Position numbers and translations under genes: made by a program. Positions 50,080-58,472 of a DNA stretch of 64,000 nucleotides are shown piece after piece. The DNA comes from UBA9300 sp032260385 (GTDB lineage: Bacteria > Bacteroidota > Bacteroidia > Bacteroidales > VadinHA17): assembly GCA_032260385.1 (NCBI GenBank), contig JAVVEL010000015.1, positions 1-64,000 on the forward strand, written 5' to 3'. How positions within the stretch are numbered: position 1 is the stretch's first letter; each line of letters begins with the position of its first letter. A model generated the notes under the pieces. That model was given only the letters and a program-made list of their open reading frames with translations. It ran no database searches and was not told where the DNA came from.

Positions 50080-51507
50080 TTATCTCCTGATAATTATGGT
50101 ATCGGGCTTCACGGTAACTGTGTCTCTCATTATTGCCGGTGTATAAACATTTTCTTTCTGCTGATCATTTTGGTTGGTATTCATAACAAGCCGGTAAATA
50201 TCAAAACCCCCGTAGCCTCCGGGTCTGTCACTTGCCAGCCAGGCTTCGTCCTTATTAAAAAAGCCAGGCATGAAGAACATATCATTCGACTGGGAGTTAA
50301 CAGGCAGCCCCAGATTAAGAGGTTCAGACCACATACCGATATCATTTTTCACTGACATATATATGTCGTAGCCCCCAATACCTCTGTTCCTGTTTGAACT
50401 GAACCAGATAGTATCTCCACCCGCTGAAATATGCACCGATTCTTCATTCATTTCTGAATTAAGGGGATTACCTAGGTTAAAAGGCTCTGTCCATTTATTC
50501 TTCTTCACCCTTGTAATATAATATATATCACGACCTCCGAAACCCTTTCCCATATCACTGGTGAAAAATATTTCACTCCCGTCTTCCGTAATCGAAATGG
50601 AGGTCTCCCTGTATCTGGTATTGATATTAATTCCGGGCTTTTCCGGACTGCTCCATTCACCGTTCACATATTCCGATACAAGTATATCACCATTCCCTTC
50701 ATAACCCGCGTATATATACATTAGTACTCCAGCGGAATCAACAGCCAGAACACCCTCATTTAAGCGGGTAGACAGATTCTCACCTGCCGGCCCTGCAGAC
50801 TTCCAGTCATTGAGGTCACCGCTTGCAACAAAAATATTTTCATCCCACTTCATGTCCGAAATCTGACGCTTTCTGTTTTTGTCAATTATCCGTCTTGTCG
50901 TAAAATACAATAATCTGCCTTCATTGGCCGGCACAGGAGAATAATCATCAGCTTCCGAATTCACGTTTCTCCCGGCATTTATTAATTCTGCATCCAACCT
51001 GGAAGCTTCCATATCAATGGCATTATTGCACTGATTGATAAGCTTATTAACTTCATGTTTGAATGTTTCTGACTCATGGAACCTGTCAGAATACATATTA
51101 TAATAGTCTATGGCCTTGCCATAATCTCCCTTTAAATGGTAGGACTTACCCGTTAATAAAAGAATATCATCGGCAACATCAGGTTTAAGGTCATAAGCCC
51201 TAAGAAAATAATCAAGAGACTTTACAGGCTCCCTTCCCAGGAGATAAGTCACACCTATTTTGTAATTCAATTCGGCATTATTACTGTTATAATCATTGGC
51301 AAGCAGGTAACGAACAATTGCCTGGGGATACATCCCAGCTCCGGATTTAAAAAGTTTATCCCCTTCCTTAAGGCTTTTCCACGCATCTCTGAAGCCCTCT
51401 TCCCCGGCCATAAAATCGGACTTTGACACCTGCAGGGCTACCTGACCCTCCACATTCATCAATGGCAATACCAGTGTAATGATAAGCACACATAAATGTT
51501 TTTTCAT
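50080..51507 (-). CDS. Exported TPR/PD40 (WD40-like) protein
   Basis: A 475-residue protein with a signal peptide (1-21, ending EGQ). Residues about 30-170 are TPR repeats (AELNYKIGVTYLLGREPVKSLDYFLRAYDLKPD; GDYGKAIDYYN). Residues about 185-440 are PD40 propeller blades (GSEIFFTSDMGKGFGGRDIYYI; TIWFSSNRNRGIGGYDIYM; EAWLASDRPGGYGGFDIYRL). It matches the PorE-like envelope proteins of type IX secretion and gliding, but lacks their C-terminal OmpA peptidoglycan domain. Possibly a periplasmic sensor or scaffold. Confidence 0.75.
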   Translation of the reverse strand: MKKHLCVLIITLVLPLMNVEGQVALQVSKSDFMAGEEGFRDAWKSLKEGDKLFKSGAGMYPQAIVRYLLANDYNSNNAELNYKIGVTYLLGREPVKSLDYFLRAYDLKPDVADDILLLTGKSYHLKGDYGKAIDYYNMYSDRFHESETFKHEVNKLINQCNNAIDMEASRLDAELINAGRNVNSEADDYSPVPANEGRLLYFTTRRIIDKNRKRQISDMKWDENIFVASGDLNDWKSAGPAGENLSTRLNEGVLAVDSAGVLMYIYAGYEGNGDILVSEYVNGEWSSPEKPGININTRYRETSISITEDGSEIFFTSDMGKGFGGRDIYYITRVKKNKWTEPFNLGNPLNSEMNEESVHISAGGDTIWFSSNRNRGIGGYDIYMSVKNDIGMWSEPLNLGLPVNSQSNDMFFMPGFFNKDEAWLASDRPGGYGGFDIYRLVMNTNQNDQQKENVYTPAIMRDTVTVKPDTIIIRR

Positions 51508-51582
51508 TGTTTGAATGTTTTGTTGCCTAAAAATAGTAATTATCTGGATGATTAAGACCCCGCCCCTAAAATAATTCCTGAA

Positions 51583-51615
51583 TTGCCTCTCTCTTTTCGA
51601 TTTTTGCTATTTTTG
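51583..51615 (+). promoter_or_regulatory. Promoter for the Hpt-STAS genes
   Basis: TATTTTTG at 51608-51615 fits TAnnTTTG, with TTG at 51583-51585 as a possible -33 element (22-base spacing). It lies 24 bases ahead of the Hpt ATG at 51640. Confidence 0.5.
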
Positions 51616-51639
51616 TTTTGTAATATATCCTTAATTAGT

Positions 51640-51990
51640 ATGGAATTTAAGATAGTCAATGTCGGATACATAGAGGAAGTATGCAATAATTCCCCGGAAC
51701 TTATAAGAGAGATGATTGATATTTTCAGGGAGCAGGTCTCTGAATTCAGGGACGAAATGGAACAATTATATACAGAAGAAAGGTACTATGACCTCGGACT
51801 TATGGCACATAAGGCAAAATCCTCGGTGGCCATAATGGGAATGGATGATCTTGCAGGCAGGCTGAAAGAACTGGAGCTTAATGCCAAAGAAGGCATTAAA
51901 TCTGAAACCTACAGGGCTTATATCAGCAATTTTGTACATCAGACAAGTGACGCCATGAAAGAGCTTGATACTTACCTTGAAAAACTATAG
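51640..51990 (+). CDS. Hpt domain (histidine phosphotransfer) protein
   Basis: A 116-residue stand-alone Hpt domain (ATG at 51640, MEFKIVNVGYIEEV). Four-helix bundle sequence with the phospho-acceptor His57 in LMAHKAKSSVAIMGMDDLA, the H-x-x-K-(S/G)-S motif. It passes phosphate between a hybrid histidine kinase and a response regulator; neither is in the window. A STAS protein gene begins 8 bases after its stop, so phosphorelay and partner-switch signals may be joined here. Confidence 0.85.
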   Translation: MEFKIVNVGYIEEVCNNSPELIREMIDIFREQVSEFRDEMEQLYTEERYYDLGLMAHKAKSSVAIMGMDDLAGRLKELELNAKEGIKSETYRAYISNFVHQTSDAMKELDTYLEKL

Positions 51991-51998
51991 ATGCAGTA

Positions 51999-52337
51999 AT
52001 GCTTATTATTGAAAAACTTGATAATAATATCGATCGTGTAAGTTTCAACAGGCTCGATAAGATAAATGCACCGGTAGCTGATGATATTAAATCTGACCTG
52101 AGCAGGCTCTTTGATGTCCCGAATGCAAAAATCATTATCGACCTTCACGGAATAAAATACATCGACAGCTCAGGCTTCGGCTGTTTCCTTACAACACTTA
52201 AGGCTGCCAGGAATAATTACGGAAAACTGAAGATCTGCAATATTGAACCCGGGGTACTTGCTGTTTTTAAAACTCTTCAATTGCACACAATTATAGATCT
52301 CTGTGACGACCTGGATTCATGTCTGAACAGTTTTTAA
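51999..52337 (+). CDS. STAS domain protein (anti-sigma factor antagonist-like)
   Basis: A 112-residue STAS domain. KIIIDLHGIKYIDSSGFGCFLTTLKAAR carries the conserved D-S-S-G loop with the phosphorylatable Ser (Ser57/58), and LKICNIEPGVLAVFKTLQL is the C-terminal strand-helix. STAS proteins of this kind are switched by a serine kinase and a PP2C phosphatase and then bind a target. It is coupled to the Hpt gene upstream. No kinase is adjacent; SiaB lies 4.3 kb away on the other strand. Confidence 0.88.
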   Translation: MLIIEKLDNNIDRVSFNRLDKINAPVADDIKSDLSRLFDVPNAKIIIDLHGIKYIDSSGFGCFLTTLKAARNNYGKLKICNIEPGVLAVFKTLQLHTIIDLCDDLDSCLNSF

Positions 52338-52386
52338 AATTGATGAACGATATTTTTTGCTCTCATTTTCAAGCTAAACACACTAT

Positions 52387-53013
52387 ATGGAAAAAATCGT
52401 ATGGAAGCCCGGAACCATGATTTATCCCCTGCCTGCCGTCATGGTGAGTTGTGGGAAGGACCCGTCTGAATATAATATTATTACTGTTGCATGGACAGGT
52501 ACAATCTGTTCAGATCCGCCAATGTGCTATATATCAATCAGGCCATCCAGGCACTCATACGAAATTATCAGGCGTAACAGGGAATTCGTTATTAACCTGA
52601 CAACGGAAGAGCTGGCATGGGCTACAGACTGGTGCGGGGTTAAATCAGGACGTCATCATCACAAGTTCGGTGAAATGAAACTTACCCCTGCCAGGAGCTT
52701 AAAGGTGGAAGCCCCTGCCATTGCCGAATCACCCGTAAACATTGAGTGCAGGGTGACTGACATCATTGAGCTTGGAATACACCACATGTTCCTTGCAGAA
52801 GTACTTACAATACAGGCCGATAAGGAATATTACAATCCTGAGACGGGGGCTTTCAGACTGGACAGGGCAAAGCTAATAAGTTATCAGCACGGAAAATATT
52901 ATAAAACGGGAGCAATGATCGGGAAATTCGGTTATTCGGTGAAGAAGAAAAAAAAGAAAGTAAATAAGACTCCGGACAGACCGGAAAATACCGGTAGTGA
53001 AAAAAGCATTTAG
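52387..53013 (+). CDS. Flavin reductase-like (FMN-binding split barrel) protein
   Basis: A 208-residue protein of the flavin_reduct/DIM6-type split barrel. It opens WKPGTMIYPLPAVMVSCGKDPSEYNIITVAWTGTICSDPPMCYISI, with the T-V-A-W-x-G-x-x-x-x-x-P-P block typical of the family, and HSYEIIRRNREFVINL follows. It probably binds FMN. The electron donor is unknown. The Lys-rich C-terminal tail (KKKKKKVNKTP) is unusual and could contact nucleic acid or membrane. It starts 49 bases after the STAS gene. Confidence 0.87.
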   Translation: MEKIVWKPGTMIYPLPAVMVSCGKDPSEYNIITVAWTGTICSDPPMCYISIRPSRHSYEIIRRNREFVINLTTEELAWATDWCGVKSGRHHHKFGEMKLTPARSLKVEAPAIAESPVNIECRVTDIIELGIHHMFLAEVLTIQADKEYYNPETGAFRLDRAKLISYQHGKYYKTGAMIGKFGYSVKKKKKKVNKTPDRPENTGSEKSI

Positions 53014-53076
53014 GAAAATAAGACTAATTTTAGTATTTTCATTTCAATATTTAAAACCTTCTAACTTCCACCGTAA

Positions 53077-56000
53077 ATGAGTGAAAAGATTCTTAAGGCA
53101 CTGATGCAGCTCTTTGCCATAATAGCCAGGCCGGAAAGCAGTGAGAAAGATCGCAGAAGTGTGGTTAAAGCCTTTCTGAGAAGGCAACTCAATGAAGAAG
53201 TGGTAAAGGAATACCTCGGGGCCTTTGATCATTTTTACAGGGAAGCACAGGAGAAACAAAAGAAAAGTGTTTACAAAAAGAGGCAATCCGCAGTTTCTGT
53301 TAGAATATTGAAGATTACCAGCCAGATAAACACCCAGCTTACACAGAACCAGAAAATAATTGTACTTGTTCAGCTTTTTGAATTTTGCAAATCAGACGGC
53401 ACCCAGGTTACACCTGAAGAAATTGAGTTTATAAGGGCTGTAGCTGAATCATTTTATGTTGAAATAGCCGACTTTGAATTACTGCGACACTACGTCCTGA
53501 ATGATTTTTCTGATATGGCCGATACAAACCATATCCTTCTTATTGATAATGAGAAGAAAGCCCCGGGTGTATCAATGCTCCACATGAGCAACGAAACTAT
53601 TAAGGGGCAGATATGGGTCCTGGAAGTGGCTTCAGCCAACATGCACTTCATAAGGTTTACCAATATGGCTGAGCTCTATATGAACGGGCAATTGTTACAG
53701 GAAGATAAGGTTTATCCCTTTAACCCGGGTTCTTCGCTGCGCGATCACAAGTCTGCACCGCTATACTATAGTGATATAGTAAGTAAATTCAGGAAAGAAG
53801 AGCTTGAAGCCTCCAGGGTCGTTTACCAGGCCAGAAACATTGAATACAGGTTCAGAACAGGCGATACAGGAATACATAAAATGTCATTCGAGGAAGAATC
53901 AGGAAGACTGGTTGGCATAATGGGCTCATCAGGAGCAGGTAAGTCAACCTTGCTCAACGTGTTGAACGGTATCAATGCACCTGATAGAGGCGAAGTACTG
54001 GTAAATGACATTAATATACACAGTAAATCGGATAAAGCCGAGGGACTTATTGGTTATGTTTCACAGGACGACCTTCTGATAGAGGAGCTCACAGTATACC
54101 AGAACCTCTATTATAATGCCAGGCTCTGTTTTGATAACCTTACTGAAGAAGAGATACATGAAAAAGTATCTATAACCCTGCAGAGCCTTGGCCTGTTTGA
54201 AATAAAAGACATGAAAGTGGGGTCTCCCCTGAACAAAAAGATAAGCGGAGGCCAGAGGAAAAGACTTAACATCTCACTTGAGCTAATACGTGAACCACCC
54301 ATTCTCTTCCTGGATGAACCCACATCGGGCTTATCATCACGCGATAGCGAAAACATACTTGACCTCCTCAAGGAACTAGCTCTCAAAGGCAAACTCTTAT
54401 TCGTAGTTATACACCAGCCATCAAGCGATATTTTTAAAATGTTCGACAGGCTGGTAATACTGGATACAGGGGGATATATAATATATAACGGGGACCCCAT
54501 AGAGTCAATAATTTATTTTAAGCAGAGAACACACCAGGCCAACTATAATGAAAGTGAATGCCATGTATGCGGCAATGTAAATCCTGAACAGGTATTCAAC
54601 ATTGTGGAATCAAAGGTACTGGACGAATATGGCATAGCAACAAATGTAAGGAAAGTATCACCAAAGGAATGGAATTCCTATTACACCGAACATATTCAAA
54701 AAAATGAAAAGAAACTTGAACCCGGGCATGGGGTACCGGAAGTGAACTTTAAGATACCGGGGCGGTTCAAACAATTTCTTATATTTATAAAAAGGGATAT
54801 CCTGGCAAAGCTATCCGACAGACAGTACCTGGTGGTTACTATCCTGGAGGCACCCATCCTTGCTTTTGCTTTGGCCTTTCTTATAAAGTATTTCGATGAG
54901 AGCACAAGCAATGCCAAATATACTTTACTTGAAAACAGTAACCTGCCCGTGTACCTGTTTATGTCGGTTATAGTGGCAATTTTTATGGGTCTTACCGTAA
55001 GTGCCGAAGAAATAATTAAAGACAGGAAAATTCTTAAAAGGGAAGCCTTCCTTAACCTCAGCTGGAACAGCTATCTCCTGTCAAAAGTGTCGGTGCAGCT
55101 GCTTATATCTGCCATCCAGGCTTTCGCCTTCGTGCTGGTAGGCAACGGGATAACAGAAATCAGGGGAATGTGGTTTGAATACTGGCTGGTACTCTTCTCA
55201 TGCTGGGCAAGTGCCAACCTCCTGGGTTTGCTTATCTCCGACAGCTTCAGGACGGTGGTCACCATTTATATGCTTATACCCTTCCTGGTAATACCACAAA
55301 TCATTTTAAGCGGAGTAATAGTAAAATTTGAAAAACTCAATCCAAATATTTCATCTCCTTCCGAAATACCTTTTTATGGTGAACTTATTGTTGCCAGGTG
55401 GGGATACGAAGCACTTGCGGTAAAGCAGTTCATAGATAATGATTACGAAAAACAGTTCTATGGCTACTATAAAATTATGAGTCTTGCCAACTATAAGAAG
55501 CTATACTGGTATAATGATCTCAAGCAGAGAATCAACAAACTTGAAAACGGGCTGGAAAGAAAGACTTACAACGACGATTTTAAAAAAGACCTTCTGGTTT
55601 TAAGAAACGAAATAGCAAAAGAAATGGAAGCCGTCCCATCCCTGCAATTCAATTCCCTGGATAAACTCATACCCGAAAGAGTGACCGGCGATGCCATTGA
55701 CGAGGCAAAGAGGTATATTGAAATCCTTAACGGCAGCTATAAAAACCTGTATAATAAAAACTTCGATGAAAAAGACCTCATCATAACTAAAGCTATGAAT
55801 GAAGACCCCGGGGCATTTATTGAACTCAAGGAAAAACACTTTAACAGAAGCCTTGAAGAATTTGTGACAAATGAAAAAGAGGAAAAAAGAATTATTGAAT
55901 ACAGGGGGGAGTTGATACAGAAAATGGATCCCATATACAAAGACCCGGACCACCCCTTTGTCAAGGCTCATTTCTACGCACCCAGGAAACAGGTCTTTGG

Positions 56001-56148
56001 TAATTTCGCAGACACATTTTGGGTTAATGTTATTTTCATATGGGTATGGACCATATTAACCTACCTGGCACTCTACTCAAGGCTACTCAAGAGAATTCTT
56101 GATTCAATAGAAGAATCCTCTGAACGAAGAAGGGCAAGAAGCTCATAA
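53077..56148 (+). CDS. TerB-like/ABC ATPase/ABC-2 permease fusion (ABCG type)
   Basis: A 1023-residue ABC half-transporter with a long N-terminus. Residues about 1-160 look like a TerB (tellurite-resistance) helical domain, and about 160-245 like an FHA-type beta domain (LLIDNEKKAPGVSMLHMSNE; FIRFTNMAELYMNGQLLQED). The ATPase follows, with Walker A GSSGAGKST (near 285), signature ISGGQRKRLNIS (~390), and Walker B ILFLDEPTSGL (~410). A C-x-x-C (SECHVCGNVN) lies after it. The C-terminal permease has about six helices (residues ~580-780) plus a helix near 985. Eukaryotic ABCG and mycobacterial Rv1747 share the ATPase-first order. Substrate unknown. Confidence 0.82.
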   Translation: MSEKILKALMQLFAIIARPESSEKDRRSVVKAFLRRQLNEEVVKEYLGAFDHFYREAQEKQKKSVYKKRQSAVSVRILKITSQINTQLTQNQKIIVLVQLFEFCKSDGTQVTPEEIEFIRAVAESFYVEIADFELLRHYVLNDFSDMADTNHILLIDNEKKAPGVSMLHMSNETIKGQIWVLEVASANMHFIRFTNMAELYMNGQLLQEDKVYPFNPGSSLRDHKSAPLYYSDIVSKFRKEELEASRVVYQARNIEYRFRTGDTGIHKMSFEEESGRLVGIMGSSGAGKSTLLNVLNGINAPDRGEVLVNDINIHSKSDKAEGLIGYVSQDDLLIEELTVYQNLYYNARLCFDNLTEEEIHEKVSITLQSLGLFEIKDMKVGSPLNKKISGGQRKRLNISLELIREPPILFLDEPTSGLSSRDSENILDLLKELALKGKLLFVVIHQPSSDIFKMFDRLVILDTGGYIIYNGDPIESIIYFKQRTHQANYNESECHVCGNVNPEQVFNIVESKVLDEYGIATNVRKVSPKEWNSYYTEHIQKNEKKLEPGHGVPEVNFKIPGRFKQFLIFIKRDILAKLSDRQYLVVTILEAPILAFALAFLIKYFDESTSNAKYTLLENSNLPVYLFMSVIVAIFMGLTVSAEEIIKDRKILKREAFLNLSWNSYLLSKVSVQLLISAIQAFAFVLVGNGITEIRGMWFEYWLVLFSCWASANLLGLLISDSFRTVVTIYMLIPFLVIPQIILSGVIVKFEKLNPNISSPSEIPFYGELIVARWGYEALAVKQFIDNDYEKQFYGYYKIMSLANYKKLYWYNDLKQRINKLENGLERKTYNDDFKKDLLVLRNEIAKEMEAVPSLQFNSLDKLIPERVTGDAIDEAKRYIEILNGSYKNLYNKNFDEKDLIITKAMNEDPGAFIELKEKHFNRSLEEFVTNEKEEKRIIEYRGELIQKMDPIYKDPDHPFVKAHFYAPRKQVFGNFADTFWVNVIFIWVWTILTYLALYSRLLKRILDSIEESSERRRARSS

Positions 56149-56154
56149 AAGAAA

Positions 56155-56177
56155 GGGGGACTGCCCTGCAGTCCCCC
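56155..56177. terminator. Strong hairpin between convergent transporter and SiaC genes
   Basis: GGGGGACTGC (56155-56164) and GCAGTCCCCC (56168-56177) form a perfect 10-bp stem with a 3-nt loop, between the transporter stop and the siaC-like stop. On the minus strand a T-rich run follows, fitting termination of the siaBC transcript; it can act on both. Confidence 0.75.
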
Positions 56178-56214
56178 ACTGTGTCTTAAAACCGATCCTG
56201 GTATATCTGTCCTC

Positions 56215-56595
56215 CTAGTCCACAATTTCAATCATCTCAAACGGCACTCTTATGATTGACTCGTAATCTTCTCCTGCTTCGAGCATATCCTCATCATCTT
56301 CTTCATAATACCATTTTATCTCGACGTCATTTTTTGCCTTATGAATAAGCTCCAGCTTCTTAAAAACATCCAGGATGCATTTTGATGAACTGGTATTGAA
56401 ATATTCCAGTTTCACTTCAACAGTAGTCTTTGGCAGAGGACTTTCCTTATACCGGTCAAGCCAGTCGACAAGAGGTTTGTAAAACTCAACCGAATTTTCG
56501 GGTATTGACCTTCCCTCAAGCTTAAAAACACCAGCTCCTGAATCAAATTTAACTGTTGGTGTTTTTGGTGTTCCTTCAATTATGATCGGTTCCAT
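56215..56595 (-). CDS. SiaC-family regulatory phosphoprotein (DUF1987)
   Basis: A 126-residue protein of the SiaC/DUF1987 family. TPKTPTVKFDSGAGVFKLEGRSIPENSVEFYKPL is the N-terminal hallmark, and the predicted phosphorylation site is Thr68 in LEYFNTSSSK, the same position and context as the phospho-Thr of Pseudomonas SiaC. In that species SiaC is phosphorylated by SiaB and otherwise activates the diguanylate cyclase SiaD; no diguanylate cyclase is in the window and the target here is unknown. The kinase-like gene lies 31 bases upstream. Confidence 0.88.
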   Translation of the reverse strand: MEPIIIEGTPKTPTVKFDSGAGVFKLEGRSIPENSVEFYKPLVDWLDRYKESPLPKTTVEVKLEYFNTSSSKCILDVFKKLELIHKAKNDVEIKWYYEEDDEDMLEAGEDYESIIRVPFEMIEIVD

Positions 56596-56626
56596 ATCGT
56601 AAAATATTTTAAGTTTATTAATTATC

Positions 56627-57181
56627 CTATATTGAATTTATATCTATTGATAAGCTGAAAAAAGCATATTCCCTGTTGTAATCAAAGAACTTATAATTAA
56701 GCTCATTCCCTGTTTTGCGCGCTATGTCCACCAGGCCTAGTCCCCCACCTCCCTTGGGAGATATTTTCTGATGATAGAGTATAAACTTGTACAGTTCCTT
56801 TATTTCTTTAATGCTTGACCTGTTTATTTTATCAAGCTTATCGACAAGCAGCTGTACCTTGTTTTTCTTAACAAAGTTACCTGTGGTTATCTTATATCCT
56901 GAACTGTTCCTTTTAACAACCAGTATACCAAATCTCTCCGATTCCGGGTCTTCAAAATCAGGGGGAACGGGGTCTACATGATGATAAAGGTTCTGAAGGC
57001 TTTCGACGAGTACGTTATAAACTTTCTTTTTGATCCTTGCATGATCATTAGCCTCTTCCGTTTTACCTTCAACGGAGTCGAGAATGAAATTTATTACCTC
57101 TGAGCTTATATCTCCCTTAAAGGAGAAAATAACATCATCAGTCAACAAGTCCTGGAAATAATTCTCTACATTAAAGCTCAT
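56627..57181 (-). CDS. SiaB-family protein kinase (partner-switch kinase)
   Basis: A 184-residue GHKL-like protein kinase of the SiaB type, starting at the ATG at 57181 (MSFNVENYFQDLLTD). VYNVLVESLQNLYHHVDP corresponds to the N-box helix with the E-x-x-x-N ATP/Mg contact, and QKISPKGGGGLGLVDIARKTG to the G-rich ATP lid. SiaB phosphorylates SiaC. The gene has its own TAnnTTTG promoter just upstream, so siaB-siaC form an independent two-gene unit. Confidence 0.87.
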   Translation of the reverse strand: MSFNVENYFQDLLTDDVIFSFKGDISSEVINFILDSVEGKTEEANDHARIKKKVYNVLVESLQNLYHHVDPVPPDFEDPESERFGILVVKRNSSGYKITTGNFVKKNKVQLLVDKLDKINRSSIKEIKELYKFILYHQKISPKGGGGLGLVDIARKTGNELNYKFFDYNREYAFFSLSIDINSI

Positions 57182-57217
57182 CAGCTTCTGTTTGAAGGGG
57201 CCGGTTAATAATTTCAG

Positions 57218-57225
57218 CAAATATA
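57218..57225 (-). promoter_or_regulatory. Promoter -7 box for siaB-siaC
   Basis: TATATTTG on the minus strand (exact TAnnTTTG), 37 bases ahead of the kinase start at 57181, downstream of the methyltransferase stop. Confidence 0.55.
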
Positions 57226-57316
57226 AAAAAAATCTCAAGTCGAAAAAATTTACCTTCCGGCCTTTTGATAAAATTTATTCCTGCCGGTATTAATGAACCT
57301 GAATTGTATATGAATG

Positions 57317-58462
57317 TCATTTTTTATCTTTCCTGCTGCCGGAGTAAAGCTCAAATTTCAGCAGTTTTACTTCCAGTTTACCATTGTATAATATATGTTT
57401 TTCTGCCGGTCTCAGGCCAATTTTCTTCAGAGCATCATAATTTGAACTCAACAACCATGCCGTCGATCCCGGGTAAGCATGTTTCAAGCGTTCGCCAATA
57501 CCACTGTACAGGCTGTCAATACCGGGATCTTCCAGCCGTTCACCGTAGGGTGGATTCATTATTATGGTAAAGAGTTCCTGCTCTTCAGTTTTGGGGTCAA
57601 GAAAATCAGCCACCTCGGTACGTATTTCTGCTTCGAGTCCTGCCTTGCGTATGTTTGCCCTGGCTATTCTGATATTGGCCGGTGAAATATCCCTGCACAT
57701 GATTGATGTCCTAATTGGCCTGGTTTTATCCTCCTCTTCCCTGCATATTTTCTTAAAAAGTTCATTGTCAAAATCAAGCCAGTTCATAAATCCAAAATGT
57801 TTCCTGTACTTACCCGGAGCTATATTCCCGGCCATCAATGCTGCTTCAATACCTATGGTAGCTGACCCGCACATGGGATCAAGCAGGGGTGATTTCATAT
57901 CCCAGCCACTGATCATCAGTATGCCTGCGGCCAGCACCTCGCTTAAGGTAGCCTCCGTGTGACCGTACCTGTAAGCTCTTTTAAAAAGGGGGATCACTGT
58001 TGAATCAAGACTAATATTAACCTGCTTCTCACTGATGTGACAGTTTATCACAATATCAGGGTTCACTGCATCCACAGACGGACGTCTCTGCATTACCTTC
58101 CTGAACCTGTCGGCTATGGCATCCTTTATTAATAAGGCAGGGTAAGCAGTATGATTAAATAATGAGGACTTCACAACCGGCACTACCATAAAGGTCTGAC
58201 CGATTGCCATAACATTTTCCCAGGGGTAGTCCAGTGTTTTCCGGTAGAGATCTTTAGCATTTACAATACTGAAACTATGGAGGGCCTTTAAGACTGAGAG
58301 TGCAGTACGCAATCTGTAATTTGCCCTGTATATCATCTCCAGGTCGCCCTTAAAACTTACCGATCTTCTTCCCCTGACAATACCGGCGGCTCCAAGGCCG
58401 GCAAGTTCCGACATTAAAACATCTTCCAGCCCGTGCAGGGTCTTTGCCAGTAGATTATTCAT
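57317..58462 (-). CDS. THUMP-domain class I RNA methyltransferase (RlmL N-domain/YpsC type)
   Basis: A 381-residue 23S rRNA guanine-N2-methyltransferase-like protein. An N-terminal ferredoxin-like and THUMP region (MNNLLAKTLHGLEDVLMSELAGLG ... DIVINCHISEKQVNISLDS) precedes the AdoMet domain: PLLDPMCGSATIGIEAALMAGNIAPG and FTIIMNPPYGERL, the N-P-P-Y catalytic motif. The fused RlmK half of E. coli RlmKL is absent. It lies 10 bases upstream-to-downstream of the S41 protease gene on the same strand. Confidence 0.92.
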   Translation of the reverse strand: MNNLLAKTLHGLEDVLMSELAGLGAAGIVRGRRSVSFKGDLEMIYRANYRLRTALSVLKALHSFSIVNAKDLYRKTLDYPWENVMAIGQTFMVVPVVKSSLFNHTAYPALLIKDAIADRFRKVMQRRPSVDAVNPDIVINCHISEKQVNISLDSTVIPLFKRAYRYGHTEATLSEVLAAGILMISGWDMKSPLLDPMCGSATIGIEAALMAGNIAPGKYRKHFGFMNWLDFDNELFKKICREEEDKTRPIRTSIMCRDISPANIRIARANIRKAGLEAEIRTEVADFLDPKTEEQELFTIIMNPPYGERLEDPGIDSLYSGIGERLKHAYPGSTAWLLSSNYDALKKIGLRPAEKHILYNGKLEVKLLKFELYSGSRKDKK

Positions 58463-58472
58463 TTATCTCATA

